A stretch of 64,000 bases of DNA from NCBI GenBank assembly GCA_003148945.1, contig QGGY01000007.1:62001-126000 (forward strand). The letters are read 5' to 3'. Positions within the stretch are counted from its first letter, which is position 1, and each line of letters begins with the position of its first letter. The DNA comes from Murimonas intestini. GTDB lineage: Bacteria; Bacillota; Clostridia; Lachnospirales; Lachnospiraceae. Below are positions 56,962 to 64,000 of this stretch, in pieces. Both the position numbers and the translations under genes were made by a program. The notes beneath the pieces were generated by a model that saw nothing but the letters and a program-made list of their open reading frames with translations, did not search any database and was not told the origin of the DNA.

Positions 56962-58800
56962 TTACGGCTTTTTCAGTTCCCCGTCCTCCCCCACCATGTC
57001 CCCGGTGAGTCTTGGCATCCTGATAACTGTAATGGTTCCCATACCTTTCTTGCTGTAGATTTTTATGGGATTCTGTATGCCAAAATACAGAGTAAGCCTG
57101 GCGGCTACACTGTTCAGGCCGATCCCTGTACTGCGCCGGTTCTTTTCGTCTTCCTGCTGGTGCTTCCGTCCATTGCGGATCTGGTCGCGGACCTGTGCCA
57201 GGCGTTCTCTGCCCATCCCCACTCCATTATCAATGACCCGGATCTCTATTTCCTCTCCCCGTTCTCTCATACAGAGGCGGATGATGAGCTTCCGCTCCAG
57301 CCCTTCTGCAGCATATAGAAATGAATTTTCCACCACCGGCTGCAGCAGTATCTTGAGAGAGTAGAGCTGTCTGGCTTTTGCCGCGTCAATTCTCAGATCA
57401 AACTCAAAATTTTCACCATGGCGGTCTTTCTGTATTTTTATATATGCCATCAGATGTTCTATTTCATGCTGCATAGGCACTATCACCTTGCCGCCGCTGA
57501 TAGAGAGCCTGTACATCCTTCCAAGGGATGCTGCCAGACGCCCAATATCAGGCCGTCCGGCTTCGTTGGATTTCCACACGATATTTTCCAGCGTATTATA
57601 AAGGAAGTGAGGGTTGATCTGGCTCATCAAAACCTCCAGCTCCAGTTCCTTTTTATTTCTGTCAGCCTCCAGTTTTTCTACCACATGTACATTAATGCTT
57701 TTTAACATATCATTGTAGTAACGCATCATGTCTCCGATCTCATTTCTGGCTGTCACTTTGACATAGGCATTCAGATTTCCGCCGTAAACCTCAGTCATAG
57801 CCGTGCTCAGTTCATTGACCGGCCCGATAAGGCTGCGGTACAGATAGAGTATCATTGCACAGCACAGTGCCATGCAGGCGCCCAGCGCTAAAAAGATCCT
57901 GAGATACAGTGTATCTATCTCCTGCGTCATCACTTTTTCCGGTATCACGGCCACAGTCAGCCAATTATTGACCTCAGACTGGCGTACACAGACCTGATTG
58001 TTGTTCCACCGGAATTCATCAGCTTCCCTGCTCCTGATCATAGACCTGAGTTCCGGGTCAATCTGCTCCTTCCCCAGAGCCTCCGTGTCACTTGATGAAA
58101 GAAGCTCCCCCTCCCCCATCAGCACAAATATGTCCCCCTTTACCGAAGGAATATCGTCTTTATAGAGATTGTAAAGCTCCTCCTCACGCAGGCTGAATAT
58201 ATGGGTGCAGACATAGAAGCCCTTCCACACAGAATATACATTCCTGACCCCCATGACAATTTTGTCTTTCCTTATATCTCCGTAAGCATCGGAAGCAAAA
58301 AAATTGTCCTGAAGAGGATACCAGTAAAAACGCATCAGATGCTCTTTTTTGTTGACCCCCATCTCCTCCAGCTTGTCAATCACTTCCTGACCGTCATTGT
58401 TAACGTCGATAAAATTAAACAGGATACCCTTGTAAGTATAGATAGCTCCCAGCTTCTGGCGCTCCTGCAGCATATCATAGACAGAAAAAATCTGTTTGTA
58501 GAGCTTCAGTGTATCTGCCTTTTTAATGGCCCAGTCCTCCGGTTTGTATACCTTGTCTATGTAGCTCTCCAGCTGGTCATTAAAGGCGAAATTGTCCGAC
58601 ACATTATAAACATCACGTATAAGGGCATCGATATCATTTCCGATCCCCTCTACACGCGCCTTTAGCATCGCCCTGTATTCTTCTTTTAAGGTATTTCTGG
58701 TGTGGAGAAATAATACAGTGATTATGACAAATACCCCACCAAGGACCGCCAGGAAACCAACAAGCATCCTTTTCTTCAAATTCCATCTGTTATCTCTCAT
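56962..58800 (-). CDS. YesM/LytS-type sensor histidine kinase
   Basis: 612 residues. Helices at about 12-33 and 300-322 flank an extracytoplasmic Cache-like sensor domain; a HAMP domain follows (SLIGPVNELSTAMTEVYGGN). The kinase core has His398 in MSQINPHFLYNTLENIVW, then LQPVVENSFLYAAEG (N box) and VIDNGVGMGRERL (G1), with STGIGLNSVAARL (G2). GAGG precedes the ATG. The response-regulator gene lies 20 bases upstream. The pair sits inside the polysaccharide operon and probably senses an extracellular saccharide. Confidence 0.93.
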   Translation of the reverse strand: MRDNRWNLKKRMLVGFLAVLGGVFVIITVLFLHTRNTLKEEYRAMLKARVEGIGNDIDALIRDVYNVSDNFAFNDQLESYIDKVYKPEDWAIKKADTLKLYKQIFSVYDMLQERQKLGAIYTYKGILFNFIDVNNDGQEVIDKLEEMGVNKKEHLMRFYWYPLQDNFFASDAYGDIRKDKIVMGVRNVYSVWKGFYVCTHIFSLREEELYNLYKDDIPSVKGDIFVLMGEGELLSSSDTEALGKEQIDPELRSMIRSREADEFRWNNNQVCVRQSEVNNWLTVAVIPEKVMTQEIDTLYLRIFLALGACMALCCAMILYLYRSLIGPVNELSTAMTEVYGGNLNAYVKVTARNEIGDMMRYYNDMLKSINVHVVEKLEADRNKKELELEVLMSQINPHFLYNTLENIVWKSNEAGRPDIGRLAASLGRMYRLSISGGKVIVPMQHEIEHLMAYIKIQKDRHGENFEFDLRIDAAKARQLYSLKILLQPVVENSFLYAAEGLERKLIIRLCMRERGEEIEIRVIDNGVGMGRERLAQVRDQIRNGRKHQQEDEKNRRSTGIGLNSVAARLTLYFGIQNPIKIYSKKGMGTITVIRMPRLTGDMVGEDGELKKP

Positions 58801-58820
58801 ATTGTCCTCTTTTATATCAA

Positions 58821-60401
58821 TTATACTTGGCGGTTTGGCAGCAGCCTCCTGTACTCATCAGGGCTCACTCCATATTTCTTCTTGAACACCTTTATATAAT
58901 TTGACACGTCCGCCCAGCCTATATCCTGGGATATCTCATAGACCTTCCTGGACGGGTCCTGCAACAGTTCCAGACTGTGATTCAGCCTTTTTTCAGTTAT
59001 ATAGGTGCTGAAATTACATTCAAATTCATTTTTAAAGATTTTAGAGATATAAGCAGTGCTCTTTCTGACCTTTTCAGCCACATAATCCAGGGATATCCCA
59101 TTTACCATATATTCCCGGTCCACGATCCCTCTGATACTCTCAGCCAGGTCCCTGGTCTTAGTGCTGCTGCTGTACTGGGCCTGGCATTCTTCCATAAACA
59201 TGTCAAATACAAACAGCAAAAATGCCTCTTTTTCTTCCAGCTTCTCCCTTTCGAAGACATCTGTATATGTACATCCGTGCTCTTTCATGAGTTTTTCTGC
59301 CCGGACATTATACTTAAGCAGCTTCCGCGACACATAGAAAAGTATCTCAAGACTCATCTGGTTGATATAATCATAATTTTCCACCATATGGTTGCGAAAA
59401 TAACTGAAAGTATTCTGTATCTCCAAAGCGAGATTTCCCCTCTCCTGATTCAGGATATATTTCAGTATTTTCTCCTCGTCAAATGCAAACTGATAGTAGT
59501 CAAACTCCGATTCCTGTATCTGCCTGTAAAATATCACTCTCTGCTTCTCTTCCAGAAAAATTCTCTGATAAGCGCTGCATTTAGCCTGTTCATAGCACTG
59601 GGGCAGCATCCTGAAATCCGGGTAAAAGCTGCTGATCCCGCAATTCAGTTCAAATCCTGTGCTATCCTGCACCTTGTCCGCCAGTCTTCTGGCGAAATCA
59701 CGGATGGAGTCCTCCCCGCAGTCCTCGTCTATACGCAGTATTCCTGTTATCTTCTCTTCATAATTTAAAATAAACTGCCCGAAAATAGCTTCTTCTCCTT
59801 TCAGACGGTTCAGTTCCTCCAGGGCAGCCATCTGACCCTTATGGTATTTCTTCTTTTCCCTTATGTCCTCCCCCGAGAGATTTATGACCATTACCCCAAT
59901 GAGGTCTGCCTGAGCCTGATAAAATTCCTGCTCCTCCGCCTCCTCATCATAACCGTACCCCCGGAGCAGTGAATTACACCTTCTTGTGAATTCTGCTTTT
60001 TCTTTCATTTCCCGTTCCTGATCCCGTTGGTCAAGGGCTTGTTTCACCTTCTGAAAGAGCTCTGCAAATTCATCCACATCTGTAGGTTTTAAAAGATACT
60101 CTGTCACACCGCTCCTTATAGCAGTCTGCAGATACTCAAAATCATTATAGCCGCTCAGGATAATGATCTTGATCTCCGGATGGTAGCGGTTTAGATGCTG
60201 CATCAATGCCACTCCATCCATCTTTGGCATCCTGATATCTGACAGCACCAGGTCTACCGGATGCTCTTTTATAAACTCCACTGCCTCTTCCCCGTTGTAA
60301 CAGACACCTGCCACCTCAAATCCCCACTCATGCCATGGATTGCTGTTTGCTATCCCCTGGGCGATCGCTTTTTCATCTTCCACAATGATTAACTGGTACA
60401 T
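58821..60401 (-). CDS. YesN-type response regulator, receiver plus AraC domain
   Basis: 526 residues. The receiver domain has IIVEDEKAI, phospho-acceptor Asp55 in DLVLSDIRMPKMDG, the Thr/Ser site in IIILSGYNDFEYL and Lys in YLLKPTDVDEF. A middle region of about 270 residues follows. The C-terminal AraC domain is ISLDYVAEKVRKSTAYISKI and VYEISQDIGWADVSNYIKVF, ending KKKYGVSPDEYRRLL. GGAGG lies eight bases before ATG. It is phosphorylated by the adjacent YesM-type kinase and probably activates this operon. Confidence 0.93.
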   Translation of the reverse strand: MYQLIIVEDEKAIAQGIANSNPWHEWGFEVAGVCYNGEEAVEFIKEHPVDLVLSDIRMPKMDGVALMQHLNRYHPEIKIIILSGYNDFEYLQTAIRSGVTEYLLKPTDVDEFAELFQKVKQALDQRDQEREMKEKAEFTRRCNSLLRGYGYDEEAEEQEFYQAQADLIGVMVINLSGEDIREKKKYHKGQMAALEELNRLKGEEAIFGQFILNYEEKITGILRIDEDCGEDSIRDFARRLADKVQDSTGFELNCGISSFYPDFRMLPQCYEQAKCSAYQRIFLEEKQRVIFYRQIQESEFDYYQFAFDEEKILKYILNQERGNLALEIQNTFSYFRNHMVENYDYINQMSLEILFYVSRKLLKYNVRAEKLMKEHGCTYTDVFEREKLEEKEAFLLFVFDMFMEECQAQYSSSTKTRDLAESIRGIVDREYMVNGISLDYVAEKVRKSTAYISKIFKNEFECNFSTYITEKRLNHSLELLQDPSRKVYEISQDIGWADVSNYIKVFKKKYGVSPDEYRRLLPNRQV

Positions 60402-60433
60402 TTTTTCTCCTCCCCTTAATTCGTATTTTCACT

Positions 60434-62470
60434 TTAAAATGAGACAGTTCTCCCATCTGGCCCGCACACCAGCAGCCTGCCAATTCCCATACACGGACCG
60501 GATTTCAAAAGCACCACATCGCCGCCTATATCCTGTTTTCTCATAATCACGTTGTAGCTTCTCGTTCCTTTTTGGATCCTCCATCCTTCTGCCTGTTCTA
60601 TATTCAGCTGCTTCTGCGGTATGGGGGCTTCCACCCGGCATTCCAGGACCTGCAGCGTTTCCTCTCCTTTTGAAAATACAGCTCCCATGACAGTCATACC
60701 CTTGCCGGATGTCTCTGCCCTCAGACATTCATTGCTCTTATACTCATTATAATGTTTTGAGAGCCTGCTTTCAATTTTTTTCACACAAGATTTTCCATCG
60801 AACCAAATACGTCCGGCAGACTTTCTCCCCGTATACCTGAAAACTGTATCCTCTCTTTCAGCTCTGCCATCTTCCCCAAAATGAAAATACCTCTGATATG
60901 CGTGTTCCTCAGAAGACAGGGCTGTATCAATAAGAAAAATCAGCCCTTCCTCCAGTACCAGGATCTTACGGTTCATATAAATATTTTTTCCTCTCTGAAA
61001 ATACCCCATATGGCCGCCTTCCAGAAGAGTATAGCCGTTCCTTTCTTTTGGGTTTATGCGGATTCCTTCCAGTACAGCGCCTGTCCCCCAGGAATCCAGA
61101 AATTCAATACTGCTCTCATCGTCTGCCAGAATCGTATTGTGGGCTCCTGCACTCTTAAACCAAACTCTGTCCTCTCCAAAGACATAATTATACCTCCCGG
61201 CATCTGTCAGAACATTTTCCCCGTTCCAGCAGAGGTCCAGATGCAGCCTGTCCTCATGTCCATGTCCGCCTCCCAGCGGACCATTTGAAAAATGAAGGTA
61301 ATCACTCAATGGACCGCATCCACTGCGCAGAATATCATGTCCGCTTTCTTCTAAAGAATACAAATGCTGCTCTGATCTTTCTGTTCCTATCCGGGCATAC
61401 TCGGCCACACCCTTCATGCCGAATTCCCAGCCCCCCTCATAATCCATCTGTTCAAAGGCTCCTGATTTGATAAGGCCAGCGCTTTTCTCCCTTCCGGCTT
61501 TATAAAGCAGATAGGAGGCATGTGTCATGATGTCCCTCATATCTGTATCGTCGCTGTCTCCGCTTTGCGGCTGGGTATAATCCGGCTTTTGCCAGGCCAG
61601 ATCTGCCATGGCCATCTTTTCTACCGCATCAGCTATCTCTGCTGCATCCTTTATCTCCCCTGCTGCATCTCCCATCTCTTCCCCCGGCGCTTCTTCTGCC
61701 TTTTCCATCTCCCACAGTATATCCAGGTAACAGCTCAGGACTTCATTGTGGTACATGGGTGACTGCTCCCACTGTACCCCGTCAGGCAGGATCTGGCTTA
61801 CTGCTTCCAGCTTCAGTCTCCTTAACGCCTCTTTACAGTAATCATGATTTCCCAGGGCCTTTCCAATCATATACAGCCCCTGGCTTTCTATCACCCCCCA
61901 GTTGCTGGTGATTTTAAATGGTGTAAATGAGTCCAGAAGATATTTTCCGTGCTCCTTAAGACTGTCTGTGTAAGCAGCCATGACTTCTTTTGTTATACTG
62001 GGGCTTCCCTGGAAATATCTCATGGCTTTAGTCCAGCAGTTTCCCCTTATGCCTGCTTCAAGAGTTCTCCATGTACTCGCCGCAGCCTCATGTGTTAACG
62101 GCGCATTCCTGATCCAGTCCAGGAGAAGCCGCACAAAACAGTCCGCATATTTCTCATCCCCCGTCATATGATATGCCTGGCCAAGACAGATAAAATACCG
62201 GTGCCGGTTCATCTGGTATATGAATTCCGGATCATTTCCCGGCATATACTCCCAGTCAACATCACTTTCGAAAGTCACCGGAGCATGAGTCTGCTCCATA
62301 TCCCAGGGCAGATCAAACAAAAATGTATTTCTGCAGAGCTTATTTGCTGTCTCTATGATATGTGCCGACTCCAACGGCCAGTTCTTCAGCGCCCAGCTGC
62401 CGATGGAGCTAAATTCAGTCCGGACATTTACTTGATCAGTACAAATATTTTTTTCATTATGCTTCTTCAT
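60434..62470 (-). CDS. Heparinase II/III-type polysaccharide lyase
   Basis: 678 residues. The N-terminal alpha/alpha toroid is clear (PEFIYQMNRHRYFICLGQAY, STWRTLEAGIRGNCWTKAMR, FKITSNWGVIESQGLYMIGK, PDGVQWEQSPMYHNEVLSCY). The C-terminal beta-sandwich starts at SNGPLGGGHGHEDRLHLDLC and NVLTDAGRYNY. Asn, His and Tyr residues in these segments suit beta-elimination on uronic acids. PL12, PL15, PL21 and PL33 share the fold, and I cannot choose between them. No signal peptide is seen, so it may act on imported oligosaccharides. An acidic low-complexity tract, about residues 255-285, looks like a recent insertion. GGAGG lies within the end of the PHP gene, whose stop abuts this ATG. Confidence 0.85.
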   Translation of the reverse strand: MKKHNEKNICTDQVNVRTEFSSIGSWALKNWPLESAHIIETANKLCRNTFLFDLPWDMEQTHAPVTFESDVDWEYMPGNDPEFIYQMNRHRYFICLGQAYHMTGDEKYADCFVRLLLDWIRNAPLTHEAAASTWRTLEAGIRGNCWTKAMRYFQGSPSITKEVMAAYTDSLKEHGKYLLDSFTPFKITSNWGVIESQGLYMIGKALGNHDYCKEALRRLKLEAVSQILPDGVQWEQSPMYHNEVLSCYLDILWEMEKAEEAPGEEMGDAAGEIKDAAEIADAVEKMAMADLAWQKPDYTQPQSGDSDDTDMRDIMTHASYLLYKAGREKSAGLIKSGAFEQMDYEGGWEFGMKGVAEYARIGTERSEQHLYSLEESGHDILRSGCGPLSDYLHFSNGPLGGGHGHEDRLHLDLCWNGENVLTDAGRYNYVFGEDRVWFKSAGAHNTILADDESSIEFLDSWGTGAVLEGIRINPKERNGYTLLEGGHMGYFQRGKNIYMNRKILVLEEGLIFLIDTALSSEEHAYQRYFHFGEDGRAEREDTVFRYTGRKSAGRIWFDGKSCVKKIESRLSKHYNEYKSNECLRAETSGKGMTVMGAVFSKGEETLQVLECRVEAPIPQKQLNIEQAEGWRIQKGTRSYNVIMRKQDIGGDVVLLKSGPCMGIGRLLVCGPDGRTVSF
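61621..61710 (-). repeat. Low-complexity acidic tract in lyase gene
   Basis: Degenerate short repeats of GCATC, TATCTC and GCTGCATCTCC type on the plus strand encode EEAPGEEMGDAAGEIKDAAE and IADAVEKMAMAD in the lyase. The tract interrupts the family's normal sequence between the toroid helices LDILWEME and WQKPDYTQPQSGDSD. Confidence 0.6.
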
Positions 62471-63436
62471 CTACTCTGCCTCCAAAAAGTAAGCATTTGA
62501 ATTTGCATACTTTCCATTCACATCCTGGATCTGCACCCTTATGTAGCCCTCTGTTCCGCTTAACGCAAACCTGGCACAGCTGATTTCTTCTCCCGACAGC
62601 GCTGTCTTCTGCGGACAGTTCCTCCCGGCTGTTATGACATATATCCTCTTCACCGGAGAGGTTTCCACGATCAGTTCATCCTTCTCAATATAAAGCCTGT
62701 ATATCTCCGGTCCCATGGTACTGTAAAAGTTTCCTTTTATTAAAGCCTCCATGATTGCCCCATGAGTCAGTTCCCGTGCTTTCACCATTATACAGCCCCC
62801 AAAAGAATCACAGAGAGGATCTCCAAACGGATACTGGTTATGATTGTCATCCGTGGCAAGGCACCTTAGCCCCATACCGCAGCGCAGCATTTCATCATAA
62901 GCCTGAGGATGATATCCATACATGCCATCCAGCTCACACCCATGATTATATATCTCCATTCCCCAAAGATGACGCAGGTCTTTATAATCCTCATAAGTCT
63001 GCATAGACCAGTATGGATGGTTATAGCACGCCAAAAAACCGGAATCCTTCATTCTTTCCAGATAGGCATTTATTCCCTCTTTGTCCTGATAACACACCTT
63101 GGGAAGCAGATTTTCAAGCTCATCTTCTGTGCGGCACTGGGGGCGGGTATCATAGAAGTTGATGTGGTACGTCTTATCTTCCGGCAGCAGCCTGTCTTTA
63201 CTGCGCTCATTCAGGCTTACTTCCAGAGCCGGAAGCGTGATAAATTCCCCGTCATCCAGTTCCTGATGATTTCTGTATATTTCGTGGTCTGTAAATGCCA
63301 GAATCTGATATCCTCTCTCTTTATATGCTCTTTTACTCTGCTCCGGTGTCATTATACCGTCCGATACTATTGTGTGGCTGTGAAGATTTCCTTTGTAAAA
63401 CTTCCCTGCTTCAGGCAATAACTCTTTATCTCTCAT
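62471..63436 (-). CDS. PHP-domain metal-dependent phosphoesterase, CehA/McbA-like
   Basis: 321 residues. The PHP metal-binding motifs are present: YKGNLHSHTIVSDGIM (HxH), ILAFTDHEIY (TDH), LACYNHPYW and CLATDDNHN. The C-terminal 100 residues form a small beta domain (IYRLYIEKDELIVETSPVKR) common in CehA/McbA proteins. Its presence between GH95 and lyase genes is unusual; it might remove phosphate or hydrolyse an ester in the glycan, but no substrate is known. AAGGAG precedes the ATG. Its stop codon directly abuts the lyase start. Confidence 0.85.
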   Translation of the reverse strand: MRDKELLPEAGKFYKGNLHSHTIVSDGIMTPEQSKRAYKERGYQILAFTDHEIYRNHQELDDGEFITLPALEVSLNERSKDRLLPEDKTYHINFYDTRPQCRTEDELENLLPKVCYQDKEGINAYLERMKDSGFLACYNHPYWSMQTYEDYKDLRHLWGMEIYNHGCELDGMYGYHPQAYDEMLRCGMGLRCLATDDNHNQYPFGDPLCDSFGGCIMVKARELTHGAIMEALIKGNFYSTMGPEIYRLYIEKDELIVETSPVKRIYVITAGRNCPQKTALSGEEISCARFALSGTEGYIRVQIQDVNGKYANSNAYFLEAE

Positions 63437-63493
63437 TTTCTTCTCTCCTTTTGTATGTAATGCAAAGATTTCCTTGTAAGAATTCCATAGCTG

Positions 63494-64000
63494 TTACAGT
63501 ATAAGACAATATTCCTGAAATGCCTCAAGCTGTACTTCCCGCTCCGAACCATTGGCATGAACCATCAGACGTCTGCTCTTTTTCGGAAAGAATTCTATCC
63601 TTTTCACCTGTCCCTGTTCCCAGTTAAAATTTATAGAAAGCCTTCCCTTCAGGCACAGCCCGCTTACGGCTCCCTGATGCCACTGTATTGGAAGTGCAGG
63701 AAGCATATACAGCATTTCACCCTCTTCTATTACTAATGCCTCCATAAGCGCTGCGCAAAAACCAAAGTTTCCGTCGATCTGAAAAGGCGGATGCATATCC
63801 CAGAGATTATCTGCCACACTTTTCTTTAGAAAAAGCCTGAGATGCTCCCCGAATGCTTCCCCGTCAAACAGCCTTGCATAAAAACACATGATCCATATTC
63901 TGCTCCATCCTGTATGCCCCCCTCCGTGCTCCAGCCGGTATTCCAGGGTCTTTCTGGCCCCCTCCGATAACTCCTGATTCCCGGGGCTTATTTCATGTCC
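63494..64000 (-). CDS. Glycoside hydrolase family 95, partial (N-terminus outside window)
   Basis: The frame is open to the window edge, giving the last 168 residues. Family motifs are strong: RLEHGGGHTGWSRIWIMCFY at the end of the helical barrel, then NLWDMHPPFQIDGNFGFCAA, and a C-terminal beta-domain (LPIQWHQGAVSGLCLKGRLS). GH95 enzymes are inverting alpha-L-fucosidases or alpha-galactosidases. In typical members GNFGGTAGI follows IDGNFG; here it is FGFCAA. The stop is 57 bases above the PHP gene, so it is probably the upstream gene of the same operon. Confidence 0.9.
   Translation of the reverse strand, partial: GHEISPGNQELSEGARKTLEYRLEHGGGHTGWSRIWIMCFYARLFDGEAFGEHLRLFLKKSVADNLWDMHPPFQIDGNFGFCAALMEALVIEEGEMLYMLPALPIQWHQGAVSGLCLKGRLSINFNWEQGQVKRIEFFPKKSRRLMVHANGSEREVQLEAFQEYCLIL

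Overview
The window reads as a chromosomal segment of a Gram-positive gut-type anaerobe of the Clostridia, most likely a Lachnospiraceae member. The grounds are near-universal AGGAGG-type ribosome binding sites, mid-range GC by eye, many CUT1 and CUT2 sugar ABC transporters without local CUT1 ATPases, YesM/YesN and transmembrane AraC regulators, LysR/lysA, MarR/MATE, and many glycoside hydrolases. Genus cannot be fixed from the sequence. No tRNA, rRNA, CRISPR array, prophage or intact transposase was seen.

Layout. 1-10.5 kb (minus strand): a TPR lipoprotein cut by the window edge, a class I glutamine synthetase, a MacB/FtsX-like permease, a HlyD-like adaptor with ten 14-residue repeats, two CUT1 permeases, and a solute-binding lipoprotein whose N-terminal half looks like a beta-propeller. 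Upstream lies a decayed paralogue of that protein, deleted between its propeller and its last 25 codons. A divergent OmpR-type two-component system follows (10.9-12.9 kb). 13-21 kb: LysR/lysA, an acetyltransferase, a MATE/MarR pair with two clear operators, a low-molecular-weight phosphatase and a YhcG nuclease relic. This stretch also holds two sister structured RNA units (near 12.97 and 15.81 kb) and two miniature mobile elements with 8-bp target duplications, one of which rewrote the end of the phosphatase gene.

20.8-33 kb: an AraC-controlled minus-strand operon, GH3 - CUT2 ATPase - permease - binding protein - permease - GH3 - MATE exporter. 33-34.9 kb: an Xre regulator with a strong operator, a methyltransferase, a 60-residue lipoprotein and a gene scrap. 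35-48.4 kb: a second glycan locus. On the minus strand are a URO-D-like protein, a giant GH78-GH2 fusion overlapping a separate LacM-type small subunit, and a GH29 fucosidase. On the plus strand, divergently, is an LplB/LplC/binding-protein transporter, followed by a membrane AraC regulator. 48.6-52.3 kb: an aldo/keto reductase/flavodoxin pair with its LysR, and a lone HNH endonuclease.

52.4-64 kb: one long minus-strand operon for a uronate-containing polysaccharide: GH95 (cut by the window edge), PHP-domain phosphoesterase, heparinase II/III-type lyase, YesN/YesM two-component system, CUT1 binding protein and permeases, and GH88 unsaturated glucuronyl hydrolase. Lyase, importer and GH88 make a coherent route: the lyase cuts a uronate polymer, the ABC importer takes up the unsaturated oligosaccharides, and GH88 removes the terminal unsaturated uronate inside the cell.

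The most novel-looking items are the GH78-LacL fusion with overlapping LacM and an altered active-site residue, the paired small RNA units, and the structured mobile repeat whose hairpins differ in sequence but keep their pairing.
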